This document shows, one piece after another, positions 42,383 through 54,916 of a DNA stretch of 64,000 nucleotides. The stretch is taken from assembly GCA_023101725.1 (NCBI GenBank), contig JALJCO010003046.1:1-64000 (forward strand), given 5' to 3'. The stretch comes from Atherinomorus stipes (taxonomy: Eukaryota > Chordata > Actinopteri > Atheriniformes > Atherinidae). The position numbers and the translations under genes were made by a program. The stretch's first letter is position 1. Every line of letters begins with the position of its first letter. Below the pieces are notes generated by a model, which saw only the letters and a program-made list of their open reading frames with translations, made no database searches and was not told where the DNA came from.

Positions 42383-43540
42383 ATAATAATAATAATGTAT
42401 TAGATTTCTATAGTGATTTTCAAGGCACTCAAAGCCCTTTACAGTAGATCCATTATTCTTTCACTCCTCAGTCATACTTGGTGATGGTAAGCTACATAAG
42501 CTGCCACAGCTGCCCTGGGGCAGACTGGTTAGTGTATACTCTAATTATAAGTATGTTTTATTTATTCTTTTTCCATCTCCAGCTACAAAAACATTGCTTT
42601 GCAGCAGATTTGGCTGCCATCTGCAAAATTGTAACTGGACTTGAGTGTATTTACTGAAAACAGGATACAAGTAGCAGATGGTCATTTCACCTTGTTAGCT
42701 GCAGACATCAGGAGTTCGCTTGGTGGTAAATATCTTCATCAAAACCGTTTGTATCTAATCATTTTTACAAGGCCTCTCTTTCTGTGTGTGTGAGTGTGTG
42801 TGTGCATGTGTGTACATCACTGTATGGTCTAAATTACAAATAAGAATGCTGATCCATGCTGATGAGAAGGTAAGATGTCAATCCAGACACAAAAATTACA
42901 ATTCTGTCGTCTCCAAACCAGTTGCTCCTGCCTATCCTGCCTTTCTTTTTTCTTATATAGTTTTTTAAATCATCACCAGACCCAACATGTCGGCCTTGAG
43001 TGCATCCCTGGAGCCTCAGAAGCTGCCGCCAGGCCCCGAACGATCTGCAGCAGCCTCCTTTCTTTTTTTTTTATTTTCTGCCTTCCACTTTATCTGGAGC
43101 TTTTTAATTGACTCACAGCGTGACGGAGAGGCAGCGAGGGATGGAGCGGAGAGGAAAGTGATGTTCCTAGATGTGGGAGACAGTTGTGGGAGGGCTGTGA
43201 TGAAAAAATAATGATGCTAGTTACATTCTATTACACAAAATATGGAATATGGCAATGACGTTCCCGTACAACATTTCCCCCTTAATATCACCATCATCAT
43301 CAGCTGCTGCTGCTGCCAGTGCCGCAAGGAATTCTGGGACTTCACACAGCGAGGAACAGCTGTGGATGTGCTCTAACACACACATACACACACTTCTGTG
43401 TCTTAATTTATGCTGCTTTTAATGTATTTTTCATATCATATTTCACCTCATTATGGATTTTATTTCTCAGTTCTGGAGCTGTAGAAGTCGTTAATATAGT
43501 TTCTTTATGGTTGCATTAGTATTATTGCTTTAATTATACA
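42383..43540. other. Unassigned, with an interspersed repeat tail
   Basis: Bases 42,385-42,530 (ATAATAATAATGTATTAGAT, later CAAGGCACTCAAAGCCCTTT) match a widespread fish repeat type. The rest is unassigned with TG runs near 42,785. No gene. Confidence 0.4.
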
Positions 43541-43908
43541 CTCACCTCCCACTTTATTAGTCCCTCCTTGCTCGTACTATGTTGGCCTCCTTTGCCAACC
43601 AAGTTGTGAGCAGCAACATGAGAAAAAGAGAGTGTATCCTATTTCAGCTTTTAAAATGTATTTATCGGATCATTAGGTAATGGTTTTCTAGATTACATCG
43701 TCAGTCTCTCACAGGGTTTTTGGGGAATTATTTTCTTCTGAACAGTGCTTCAGCTAATTGAGGTTTGCAGTATTGATTCACATTTCTCTAAAAGTCCCAC
43801 CACCTTTCAGTCAGGTGGAGGTCTGGACTTTGACAGGATAATGTCAACACCTTGATTCTTTCCTTTTCAGCCAGTCTCTTGTAGATCTCTGCTGTGTTTG
43901 GGATAGGG
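43541..43908 (-). pseudogene. Tc1-like transposase C-terminal remnant and terminus
   Basis: On the minus strand near 43,790-43,870 the translation reads KERIKVLTLSCQSPDLHLTE followed by RWWDF, matching the Tc1 block with the third catalytic acid (SPDLNPIE). The terminus CTCACCTCCCACTTTATTAG lies at 43,543. The other end was lost at the hAT insertion at 43,915. Confidence 0.65.
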
Positions 43909-43914
43909 CTGTGC

Positions 43915-44640
43915 GATATGACGATATAAGATCGTGAAGGTTTTGAACGTGCTGACGATCTGCCAAAACACAAAGATTGTAGAACCGTCTGAATGCAGCT
44001 GTGTCCGTTTACTCCACGTTTTTTTCTCTCCCTCTCTGCCAAATCACACCACGTGCCACCTTATGTTGATATCACAGACACGGATTAACCAATCAGAGCG
44101 AGCTAAAGTGTGTCAGCATGGAGTTGCTTTGTTTAGCTCCGCCCCTCTTTCCCAAACACATGAACAAGAGCGAGCATGGCTGCTAAAGAGAGTCCAAAAG
44201 TGAGGAATTGCTCCCGAAAAAACGTTCAACTTCGGTCATGTGGAACTAGTTTGGATTTTCAACGTTTTTAAGGATGAGGTTTGTACATCTGATGGAAACA
44301 CGAGCAGCGTTTTTAATCACGGTAGGAGGCAACAGCCTGGTCTGCAGACAGAAGGTGAGGAGAGCCGCAGACACACTTCCGCTCACACAGGTAAAAACAC
44401 AACGCTGACAGGCATCCGACAAGGCAACTCGAGCGCTGGAGAGACATGTACCTCCACTTCAGATAAGAAACGTCCGCTTCACTCACCGCCAGGTAGGACG
44501 TAGAGGTGCTGAACAGACGCGACAGAGCTCGGAGCGTCTTATTGGAATGTAAACAAACAGCTAAGCTAGCGTTAGCTTGTACTTAGCTTAACGGTTGTTC
44601 GTAAACTGCCCTTCACCAACCTGCTGCTCTGATCTGACTG
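43915..44640 (+). mobile_element. hAT element 5' end with degenerate BED exon
   Basis: TAGGGCTGTGCGATATGACG begins the stretch and is a typical hAT terminus; the opposite end is missing. Near 44,165 a start codon follows GAGCGAGC, and in the frame 44,240-44,503 the text VWIFNVFKDE, then TSDGNTSSVFNHG, looks like the two halves of a BED finger with the cysteine pair deleted. Inactive. Confidence 0.5.
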
Positions 44641-45237
44641 CTGGCATTTCACCACGTAATACTCTTCTTATAGCGATCATGATCTGTTTTTTTAGGTGGT
44701 TTTAATGTAATTTTTCTAGTAGTTTCTCTTCCTCCTCTCTGTATGTAGCTTATGACTACGTTACATAGAGCTGTTATCTCATTGGCTGAGCTCTGAAAGG
44801 TCAGAGGCAACTAGATCAAAGTTCAGATCATTTTCAATAAAAGTTGTGGAAAAGTTGTCAAGCTTACATGGTGGCTGAAGTGTATTGTTTAACAAGAAGT
44901 GACATTTGTATTTGATGTAACTTCTCTGAAAAGCTATTGTTGATGTTTGGTTTTATTTATCGTACTTTAGTATTGATTGGGTTTTAATGCGTACTAACTC
45001 TAAAAATCCGTTGAAGTCACTAGACTGGTGCGGCCAAAAAAAAACATTTTTGCTCAGCTAAATAAAAAGTGCTTGAATAGCACCTGTTTTAAGGGATCTT
45101 TCATCCTTTTCAGGGGTCTGATTTTAAATAGGTAAAGGTTTTTGTGTTACTTTAAATAACTTGCAAATAGTCTGCATGATATTCATTGAAAAAATCGTGG
45201 GTAGGAAGAAGGGCCGGAGACATTTTTTAACAGATTT
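44641..45237. other. No recognised feature
   Basis: AT-rich sequence, possibly the interior of the preceding hAT. No motif. Confidence 0.4.
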
Positions 45238-46606
45238 TCTTGCAATTCTACTTTATATATTCAAAAAGATTAGAAATATTGTAAAAATCAATGAACCAGG
45301 CAAAGTTAGGTATTTTGTTTCATCCCGCAGAAGATGGGAGGGATTGAGCAGCAGATCTATGAGTGTAATATTTGGATATATTTGTGGATTTTGAAGTGTT
45401 AAATGAAGTTTCAGGTAAAAAACAACAAAAAATCTCTGGAAAATTTTACAGTATGCGGGCAAACATAAAAAGAAAAAGAAAGAAAGAAAAAGAAAGTTTT
45501 TGCCTCAGAAAATCCATTTCGTTTGATATTATTTGTGGGTTAACAAGGCGTTAGTGGGGTGTCCACATTCAGGTAATGACAGATAAATGAAAAGAAATAA
45601 AATACACGGTTCTATATTAGTTCTTTCTTTTTTTCCTCACAACGTAGCTGAAGGAATAAACGGAAAGAAAGCTGTCACTAGACAGCTGTGGAGTCTGCAG
45701 TTACAGGCACTAGGTTATACTGGGTCAGAGTTCGGATTTTCATGCTGCATCATTTCAAGATTTTAATAGATCAGCTCGCAGCAGCAGAGGCGTTCCTGTG
45801 TAAAATCACAAATTAATAACGCATATCCTTACTAGTTCAGATGTGGTACCACCTGTTTCGGTCTCAGATATCAGTGTTTATCTGGTATTTGGTAGAAGTT
45901 TATACATCTGGCAAAAATTTTAAAAACTACTGATCATTAAATGTTCGTGCAGCCATTTCGCAAACAGATGGATGGAAACCTGCAAGTGTCTGCTGCATCT
46001 ACACCATCTTACTGATCATTTATGCTTAATATTTGTTGCTCTGATCATTTCAATCTGAAATCAAATATTTCCTCTGCTGGTCTGTATAAATTTGTTTGTA
46101 ATAAATTATTATATTCTGGAATTTATGAAAAGGAAAAGTCAGATGTCTAAATATGCAGGATTCATTAATTCAATGCATCTAGTTTAAGCAGTAAAAATAA
46201 TGAGGCAAGCAAATATGATGAAAAACTAAATGGAGCCGAGCATTTTATTCCTTTTCATTTATCTGTCGTTACCTGAAAGTTAACACTGCACTAACAGTTG
46301 TCTGTCAAAGACTGAAATGGTTCTCTTACTTCTGAACTGAATAATGCCAGACAAATGCATTTTCTGAGTCAAAAACTCTCTTTTTAAGCGTGCCCGCATA
46401 TTTTTACATTTTCCACAGAGATTATTGGTTGTTTCTTACCAGTAAACACTTCATTTAACTCTTAAAAATCCACAAATATACTCAAATATTACACGCCCAC
46501 CTTCTGCACAATGAAATAAAAGACCTACCTTTGCCTGTTTTATAAATTAATTTTTACAATATTTCAACAATATTTCTCATCTCTTCAAAAATGTCAAGTA
46601 GAATTG
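45238..46606. mobile_element. Long inverted-repeat element (about 375-bp arms)
   Basis: The arm 45,238-45,613 is the reverse complement, with scattered differences and small indels, of 46,233-46,606. Paired words include TTGCAATTCTACTT, ATATTTGTGGATTTT, TATGCGGGCA, TCAGAAAATCCATTT and GACAGATAAATGAAAAG. The 619-base spacer (45,614-46,232) is non-coding as far as I can see. Candidates are a DNA element with unusually long terminal repeats or two copies inserted head to head. Palindromic transcripts could feed small-RNA pathways; that is inference. Confidence 0.75.
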
Positions 46607-46613
46607 CAAAAAA

Positions 46614-46755
46614 GCTCTGAGCTCTGGAGGAGAAGCTTGAAGTTTAATAGGCTAGAACGAGGCGGCCATTAACCTGAGAGGGTGGAGCGCTAAGTTTGAA
46701 TACTGTTGTTTGCAAACAGAAATGCTGGAGGGACTTCGGACTCTACCTTTAATGT
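46614..46755 (+). repeat. Right-end fragment of the 2161-2685 short-element family
   Basis: GAGCTCTGGAGGAGAAGCTT through GGACTCTACCTTTA matches 2567-2685. It directly adjoins the right arm of the long inverted repeat, so it may be that element's true terminus. Confidence 0.7.
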
Positions 46756-48036
46756 ATATTGTGCGCAACATATCATATTTTCCTTCATTTTATTAAAAAC
46801 TCCTTTCAGTGGTTTTGTTCTTGATGTAACCGTGTACAGTATTGTATAAAAATCCTTGTTACTCCCCTCACAAGAGTTTGTACATTCTGATTTTGTAAAT
46901 AAAAAAAAATCTTGTGCGCAATGAATTCTTGGCAAGGAGGGTACAGCGCCAGTATCCTTCGTTTCAGACCAAACGGAGTGCGGGGTTTGGAGGATCTTTT
47001 GGACTTTTTTTAAATGGGACAGGACTTGACGCGCTGCTGTGACGTATGCAGCCGATGAATCCGCACTTTGCAGTGTGCAGACTTCAACATGAGACACAGC
47101 TTTATATTTAACCCAAATCCCTCCCTTGTTATGTAAACCAATACTTTAATTTTGTATTAAAGTTTTAACAAAACCAAAACACAGACATCGTGGTGATTTT
47201 ATCAAATGATTTCAAACATTTTAGCATTTTTTTTAAAGATACCATGACTTTTATCAGATTTTAGCTGTGAATATTTTTTAACTGTTTTAATATGACACTT
47301 AAATGCACCCATTGGCTCTTTTGACACATAGTTAAATCATTTGTTGAAAATTCTGCAGAAGGAACCACTAATTGGTTCACTTTAAGAGGTCTTTCCTTTT
47401 TCCTTCCTTTGAATAATTACTTATTAATGAGTCATATTGGATTACCTGATTAACCAGTGGACTAATCAACAAAAAACTTGACTAAATTGATATCCGTTGC
47501 AGTCTTTTTCCTCTAAAATCAGTTCTGCTCGAACCATGCTGAAGATTAAATCTAGTAGGTCAGTTCATAAATGAAGCCTCAGACCCAGTTAAGCTGAATT
47601 CTGGATTCTTTTGAAGTCTGTTTTGATTAATGCAGAAGCAGCACATAAGAGTCTATAATATTCCTAAAAATATGTAAAATACCATGTTATTCTTAGACAG
47701 GGAGCTTCCAGATGATCAAAAAGTGGTTCAGTGCAAAGCACAACATGTCATTTCTGCCTCCAGAATAGTCTGAACTATAGGAATGCCTTGGATGATGGTA
47801 AATAAGGACATTCTTTGATAATTAATGTGCATAAATGTGAGCATTTCATATCTTCCATATTAATTCCTTCTACCAACGAATTAGGAATTTTTGTGCTTGG
47901 CTTTTTTCCTCAGCTGATGCATATCTGTTTCTGTGCACACTTCTGGTTTTCAGCATCGGTATCTCGCTTATTCAGTCTTTTATTTAACCCGGTCAGTGCA
48001 ACAGAAACTGAAAATATCTTTGTGAAGACAGAAGCA
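46756..48036. other. No recognised feature
   Basis: AT-rich unassigned sequence. The 135-codon minus frame at 46,690-47,097 overlaps the repeat and carries no motif. Confidence 0.45.
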
Positions 48037-48040
48037 TTAA

Positions 48041-48868
48041 CACTAGAACTGCCAAGGGATCACTTTTACCCCCTCTGAATTTTCAACTTTATGTAACTCT
48101 CCTAAATTTTATCTATCTGTCTCAAATTTCATGACTTTTCCTAAAATTGCCATTTTTGTCATCTTGTGAATTTTGGGATGTCTGTGATACAAAATAAAAT
48201 TTCAACCTGGAACCGCAAAGCGGGTAATTTTTATACAATAGAAACAATGTAAAACGCTGAGACCAGCCACAGCGTCACAGGGTTTGATATTATGCTTTTT
48301 TCCAATAGTTCACTCAAAATAAATGAGAATTTAAAAAAATGATCACACTGAAGAAATACTGAAATAGCCTATCATTTAAGAATTATTTCATTTTGTTAGA
48401 TGTCAGATGTTTTGTGGAAGTTACAAGCTGATAAGTATTTGACATTTGAGGAGTTCATTTGCAAAAACAGTTAACCACCATTTAGAAAAAACGGTGTTGA
48501 CTGTTTTTCGTCGCTGTTGGGTACAAACCTTCTATCTCCATTTAACATCATTAAAACCCTCTACTTCATGTGAGTGTGATTTAGTGAAAATATTCAATAA
48601 GTAAATGAGTTCATTTGCAGAAGCAGTTAACTCCATTTTTTTCCAAATGGTGGTTAATTGTTTTTGCAAATTAACTCTTCATTTTCTCTTTGATTAACAT
48701 GTGGGATTACTTTGGGCTCATATTTCAATTTGGCCAATTATTAATTTTTTTGAGACAATATCTCTACTTCTGAAAGATAAAAAAAACATTCAAAGCAAAA
48801 ATAATTCTCTCTCTTAGTTTTATGCTGTGTGATCATGGGGTCAAATGACCCCCCTGGCAGTTCTAGGG
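48041..48868 (+). mobile_element. piggyBac-like non-autonomous element, copy 1
   Basis: The left end CACTAGAACTGCCAAGGG follows TTAA (48,037-48,040). The right end is its inverted match (GGCAGTTCTAG near 48,856-48,866), without a preserved TTAA. A subterminal variant of the end motif (GGAACCGCAAAG) lies near 48,211. It matches 57,386-58,909 in inverted orientation. The short element at 48,449-48,679 is nested in it. Confidence 0.65.
48449..48679 (+). mobile_element. Foldback-type short element (GAGTTCATTTGCAAAAACAG), copy 2
   Basis: Colinear with the reverse complement of 12,306-12,536. It is inserted in the piggyBac-like copy at a point where the sister copy (57,386-58,909) has no such sequence. 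Confidence 0.75.
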
Positions 48869-50673
48869 GGTATTGGAATGTTGGTGGTTGTAGTGTTACG
48901 GCAGACAGGTGATTTAATGCATGAGACATAACCCAGCATGCACCTTGTGAAGCAAGAATGTAATAAAAATAACTATTATCAAGGAGCAGCAGGAACAAAT
49001 ACTTCCCTTCCAAACAGTTTAAGTCACATCAGAGACCAAAGAGTAAAAACCCATCAGTCTTAATTTTAAAGCAGCAGGATGGCACAACCAAACTCAATTT
49101 AAAATGTGCACTAAATAAAGCAACAAGAGCTCCTTGCTGAGTCTGACACATTTTCATCAGGTTCAGATTACACGAAACTTTATTGATCCCCGCGGGGAGG
49201 TGGTGTCACGGCAGCAGCGAAAATAATAAAATGCTAGAACTGAATATAATTAGAAAGAAGGTAAATGAGGGGCAAGACAAAGCACCCTTTAATTCACTGT
49301 GTCCAGGACAAAAGGAGATGGAACAAAAACAGACAGGGACAAAAGCAGACGCAATAAGGGAGTGCCGAAGCTCAGTGGGACGAGGTGACTTCATTTCTGC
49401 TCGTGAGATGGTACAGACACTAACACGGTGAAAAGTCACAGATGAAAGGAAAGTAATAAATAGTAAAATCAAAGCTGCGATTAAAAGAAGAGCAACTCCA
49501 TCTGAGTAGATCTGCCAATTTTTATCCAACTTGCATAAAAACAGTAACCTGACTCCCGCCACCTGGTATTTGCAATACCATCTGGGGAGGGAGTTAACCC
49601 GATGTCATTTCAAATTAGTCTTTTTTTTCTAAAACTCTTGCATGTGATTGGATAGAAGATCTGTCCGTCATCTTGACTGACACGCTACTTCAGCCACTCA
49701 CGTTGAACCGAATGACGCAACCCGTGACGCAACTCAGAGCGACACCAGAGCCACCACGCATAGAGGATCGAGTTATCAAAACATGTTATCAAGCTCAAAA
49801 AGCTTCAGTCAAACAACATGGCGGCGGCGGCGACAGCTAGTACGAGCGGTGTACAGTCTGTGAACGACTTTTGTCGAATGTGCAAAGAAAACCTCCGGCC
49901 AAAACGCCGCCCATCCTTCAAAAGTCCCACCCGCGATTAGTGATTGGCTCCTACTATTCTCTAACCAGACGAAATCACCTATAACTGTCGCCTTACTCAG
50001 ATGGAGTGCGTGAGGAAAGGGAACGCCCCCGCGTGTACTTGTTGAACGCACCCAGATGATGTAAATCAGGTTATAAAAACAGAAGGGATGGAGGGAAAAA
50101 CACCTTGAAGTGTCCCCATTGGCTGATTTAATTTTGCATAACTTGGAGTTGTTCTTGACCAGGTTCTGTGTTTTGACTCGCATATAAAAACAGCATCTTT
50201 TAGAACTATTCTAACGGGATTAGTTTTATCTAGGAACCACATGTAATAAATAAATTACCCCCCAATGTCTGTTTTTCTACTGCGCATTCACATGGAAAAA
50301 CTGAATTCTGAGATTTAACTGAAATTCAGAGACATCTAGCAGATACAGTATGATGTCAACGCGCTGCATATTGCGTAACATCTGCAGTGTTTCCATCAGC
50401 AGCGCATGATCATGAAGAGACAAAGGTGTTGAAATAACTCGCGGACAGTCGTTACCAAAGCTTTAAGAACTTGCACCAGTCTGCATGTTGTACAAAATAA
50501 CATTTCTCGTTGTGGGAAAATGCCATTCACGGATTTTTCAGTAAGACCTGTACATGACTGGTGAAACTTCCCCCGATCACTCGGACTCCAAAGTTAACGC
50601 TTTATGAATTATTATAAACATATTAATTTGGAAGGAAAACCTATTTTCAGCCTCCATTCTTCACCAAAAAAAG
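48869..50673. other. Unassigned, with an imperfect palindrome and repeat pieces
   Basis: AACTTTATTGATCCCCGCGG (49,178-49,197) is a common fish repeat block. 49,544-49,600 is an imperfect palindrome (TGACTCCCGCC paired with GGAGGGAGTTA around TGC). A block at 50,217-50,248 matches 31,380-31,409. A short CxxC frame lies at 49,818-49,985. No host gene. Confidence 0.4.
49818..49985 (+). CDS. Small frame with CxxC motif, possible transposon gene start
   Basis: ATG in the context AACATGG opens a ~55-codon frame: an Ala-rich start, then NDFCRMCKENLRPKRRP, ending at TAA. A Cys-x2-Cys right after a short Ala/Ser leader resembles the first zinc knuckle at the start of some transposon-encoded proteins. 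It has no second Cys/His pair, so the domain is truncated. Weak evidence. Confidence 0.25.
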
Positions 50674-51311
50674 AAAGGATAAGTTTCTTTTTTTTTCAAC
50701 CTGGACCTTATTTCTAGGAGTATATACGTGCATTTACTCACCGGTAAAGTTTTTGCATCACTTTGAGTCCTTTGGAAGATATTACGCTGAGTCGCCCTTC
50801 AGTGTTCCTCCAGTAAAATGGGAGATGTGGCACAGCCACTATATAAGGCATTATCTGCAGCAAAACTCCTTGATTTTCGCCAATACTGAATGTATGAACG
50901 AGCGAGTACTATTTTCCAGTGAGTTCAGATTTAGCTTTCCGTTAGTTATCCGGGTGAACGACACACTTTTCGTTCACGATGCGCGCTTCCGTAGTACAGC
51001 TGAGAAGAGCAGCTCACTACCCAGACAACAACAGAAGAAATTGCAAAACTATGAACTCACAGGACAATAGTACTCATTCGTTAGTTCATTCCACTTAAAG
51101 CATTGATGAAATCAAGTTCTGCTGCAGATAATGTCTTATATAGTGGCTGCCCCGTCTCCACCCTGATACTGGACATTCACCGAAGGGCCACTCAATGTGA
51201 TATCTTCCAAAGGACTCAAAGTGATGCAGAAACTTTACCAGTGAGTAAATGCACATATAGACTCCTAGAAATAAGGTCCAGGTTGAACAAAGAGAAACTT
51301 TTCCTTTAAAT
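50674..51311. mobile_element. Foldback-type element, related family
   Basis: Arms 50,698-50,777 and 51,212-51,297 are inverted repeats (CAACCTGGACCTTATTTCTA, GTGCATTTACTCACCGGTAA, ACTTTGAGTCCTTTGG and complements). One arm alone is at 32,031-32,138. The wording (GGACCTnATTTCTAG, CATTTACTCACC) links it to the 39,290-39,629 family. A 105-codon frame in the loop has no motif. Confidence 0.75.
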
Positions 51312-51519
51312 GCACCCAGGAAACAAATGTCGCCAAATCACGAGTCACTTTGTCCAAATCACAGAGATGCCTATTCACATTGGTTTAGTATTATCAGAGG
51401 AGCTCTGAGTTTAGAAAATTATAGTAGGTAATTTTTGGGGGAATTATGACATCACAAATCACAGACATGCCTGATTGTCATGGGATTAAAATCACAGACA
51501 ATCTCTGTAACTATTAAAC
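51312..51519. repeat. Unassigned repeat-like block
   Basis: AAATCACAGAGATGCCT (51,357) and AAATCACAGACATGCCTG (51,456) are near-identical direct repeats about 100 bases apart. They look like part of an interspersed element with unresolved ends. Confidence 0.35.
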
Positions 51520-51521
51520 TA

Positions 51522-52736
51522 CACTATATTGCCAAAAGTATTTGCTCACCCATGCAAATTGTCTGAATCAGGTGTTCCAATCACTTCCATGACAACAGGT
51601 GTATAAAATGAAGCACCTTGGCATGCAGACTGTTTCTACAAACATGTGAAAGAATGGTTCGCTCTCAGGAGCTCAGTGAATTCCAGCATGGAACTGTGAT
51701 AGGATGCCACCTGTGCAACAAATCCAGTAGTGAAATTTCCTCACTCCTAAATATTTCACAGTCAGATGTCAGCTGTGTCATAAGAAAATGGATGTGTTTG
51801 GGAATGACAGAAACTTAGCCACGAAGTGGTAGGCCATGTAAACTGATGGAGCAGGGTTAGCGGATGCTAAAGTGCACAGTGCGAAGAGGTCACCAACTTT
51901 CTGCATTCAGTCACTACAGACCTCCAAACTTCATGTGGCCTTCAGATCAGCTCAAGAACAGTGCACAGAAAGCTTCATAGAATGGGTTTCCATGGTCAAG
52001 CAGCTGCATCCAGGCCATCACTAAGTTCAATGCAAAGTGTAGGATGCAGTTGTGTAAAGCACTTCGCCACCGGACTCTACGGCAGTGTTCTCTGGAGTGA
52101 CGAATCGTGCTTCTCCATCTGGCAATCTGATGGAGTCTGAGTTTGGCGGTTGCCAGGACAACAGTACTTGTCCTACTGCATCGTGCCAAGTGTAAAGTTT
52201 GGTGGAGGGGGGATTGTGGTGTGGGGTTGTTTTTCAGGAGCTGGGTTTGGCCCCTTAGTTCCAGTGAAATGAACTTCAGCATACCAAGACATTTTGGACA
52301 ATTCCATGCTCCCAACTTTGTGGGAACAGTTTGGAGCTGGCTCCTTCCTCTTCCAACATGACTGTGCACCGGTGCACAAAGCAGGTCCATAAAGACATGG
52401 ATGGCAGAGTCTGGTGTGGACAAACTTGACTGACCTGCACAGAGTCCTGACCTCAACCCGAGAGATCATCTTCGGTATGAATTAGAGCGGAGACTGAGAG
52501 CCAGGCCTTCTTGTCCAACATCAGTCTGTGACCTCACAAGTGCGCTTCTGGAAGAATGGTCAAAATTCCCATAAACACTCCTAAACCTTGTGGACAGCCT
52601 TTCCAGAAGAGTTGAAGCTGTTCTAGCTGCAAAGGTGGACCAGCATCATATTGAACCCTATGGGTTAGGAATGGGATGTCACTTAAGCTCATATGTGAGT
52701 CAAGGTAGTTGAGCGAATACTTTTGTCAAAATAGTG
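51522..52736 (+). mobile_element. Tc1-like transposon, second family, complete ends
   Basis: CACTATATTGCCAAAAGTAT at the left and (reverse complement) CACTATTTTGACAAAAGTAT at the right are terminal inverted repeats. TA lies at 51,520-51,521 and 52,737-52,738. The 1.2-kb length is normal. It is a different family from 23,402-24,604. Confidence 0.92.
51651..52670 (+). pseudogene. Tc1 transposase, frameshifted
   Basis: The first frame (51,651-51,818) has the N-terminal helix-turn-helix region: RSQELSEFQHGTVIGCHL, then ISSLLNISQSDVSCVI. Later parts are in broken frames: a WSDES-type first catalytic block near 52,098, [12 protein letters not shown] near 52,203, a FQHDC-type second aspartate block near 52,345, SPDLNP near 52,445 and a terminal SLSRRVEA-like block near 52,605. 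Premature stops (for example after 51,818) make it inactive. Confidence 0.82.
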
Positions 52737-52738
52737 TA

Positions 52739-54470
52739 TCTTGTAGATTTAATTAGAAATGAATATGTGTCTCCACTCTTGTCTTTGCTTGGAGGGCCTA
52801 AGAAGTTAGTAAAGCAGTTGAGAGGATGTGAGCAAACACAAATTGGGAAACAGGGTAAGTTCAGTATCTCTTAGAAGAAGCAGCAGACACAGTCTCTGTT
52901 TAGTTTATGTCACACTCAAATAAACCAGATTCAGACTTCCAAGCCTTTTACAGCCTGAACTGGCAACAATTTAGAGTAATCTTATTGCTAGTATTATCAG
53001 TTTTTAGATTAATTTCCCAGAAAATGTGAAACTGAAAAGTATCTTCACTTGACAACATCATAGGTAGGGTGTTTGTCCAGTTATGAAAGACAGGAAGCAA
53101 AGGCGCTGGTCGAAGTGAACTCTTTCTGCAAAATTTTACATCATGTATCCAGCCACCAGTGCCGTGGTTTTCACTATTAATTTGTCATAATTTTCAAATT
53201 ATTGTTACAATTACTGCCCTTCGTCATTTATTTGTTATTTTAGAATTGTAAAATTTAATTTAGTCATTTCTGCCTATTTGTTTTGTTTACTCTGACGTAT
53301 GCTGCTGCCTTTCTTGGCCTGGTCATCTTTGTCAAAGAGGTCTTGATCTCAATGGGTTAAATAGAGGGGAAACAAAGTATAGAAGTGACTCTGCTCAGAT
53401 GAAGGCCAGGGTGAATAAGTCCATGGCATGTTTTTGGTTTGTTTGACCACCACTTCCTTCCCTTGAAATACGCGAGGCAGGAAAAGTCGCATGATTGAAT
53501 ACAGAGTAGGTATGTGGTGCAGCAAAACGTGTAGAAATGAATAAATATGTTTTCAGCTTGTACAACACTGTTCCTCACTGCTCTGTTCATCATCAAGTCG
53601 TCATTAGTCTTAAGGTTTTTCCTTTAGGGTTGTTGAAACAGAATCATCTATAATTTCACTGTTATACTGAATGGAGAGCAGGTAACACACACACACAGTT
53701 CCTCTTCGATTCCTCCATCATCTCCTCCGGCACATCTTTGAGTTGTGGTTTATGGCAGAGGTTCAGCAACCACACTGAAAGAATTGCTAGTGGGTTTCTC
53801 TCCATCTCAAGATGAATGCTGTTTTTCTTTTTTTCTCCACCCCTCCTTCTCTTCCTCTTCAGGCCCACCACGTGTTTTTTGCTGAATAGGCAGATCATGA
53901 ATCGAGTGGCGATGTAGAGGCGGCTGTTTCCTCACCATGCTTTATCAAAGTCAACTCAGCGTATTAAACACGGCATTGAAGCCAAGAGGAAGAGGGAGGA
54001 GAGGCAAGAGAGGGATCCAGGGAGCGCTGCTTCGTCTCTTTATTGAAATGAGGACATGGTATCATGGGTTTGTGGAGGTAACTGGGGCCTCAGACAGAAG
54101 ACCGAGCATCACTTGAATCTCAGGAGTTTAAATGTAAGAGAGAGTTCCTGCCCATATTAAGTCGTCCTTTTTCCTCCTGGATTCCATTTCCTTCTCATAC
54201 ATCCTATCCTGAAACTCTCATTTCAGCCTTTGGAAGTGAAGCAGAGCTGAGAGTCAATGGTTTTGCTGCTTTTCAGTCCCAACAGAAGTTAATTTCCTCC
54301 AACTTTTATGGATTTTATTTAGATTTTTGTTGACTTTCTTCACTGTCAGCCACCAAGATACAGCTTCAGCTTCCTGGGTGTCAAAAACCGACCCAGTGCT
54401 TTATACTGTGATGCTGCGGGGATGATTGTGTGTGTGTTTTTTTACTGTAAGTCTACACTGTTTCATCTAG
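52739..54470. other. No recognised feature
   Basis: Unassigned intergenic sequence with short simple repeats. No gene-like frame over 80 codons. Confidence 0.45.
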
Positions 54471-54473
54471 GGA

Positions 54474-54916
54474 TGTTCAATATTGGCTTTTTGACTGATA
54501 TCCGATATTGTCCAACTCTTAAGTTCCGATATCAACCATAACTGATATATGCAGACAACTGTGAGGTTGTATCTCTCATATTTTGAGAACTACAACTATA
54601 TTCTGCTCTGAGAGCAAAGGTCCCATAGTAGCCTTGAAGGGACTAGAGGCAAGAATTGTGAAAGAATCCACATGCATGTTCAGTTTTTTAATGCTAATGC
54701 TAATGGGTGATGAGGCGTTAAAAACCACAAAGAACGAGTCCACCCACGTTTCTCTCAGTTGCCTTGAACAGGCCGTGTGCTGCATAATGCACTGCGATTC
54801 GGTGGCCTAATTTCCCACACAGTCCTGTGGATGTGACATCAAGTTGATGCTGCATACGCGGTGGTTCAAACACTGTAAGGGATAGTCAGGTGGACAACAC
54901 CACAAGGCGTGAAGAT
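54474..54916. mobile_element. hAT-like terminus plus TTAA short element copy 3 (54,638-54,880)
   Basis: TAGGGATGTTCAATATTGGC, then CTGATATCCGATATTGTCCA at 54,474-54,530, is a hAT-type end with no partner found. From 54,638 (AGGGACTAGAGGCAAGAATT, flank TTGA) the sequence matches 7513-7987 with its right end missing. Confidence 0.6.
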
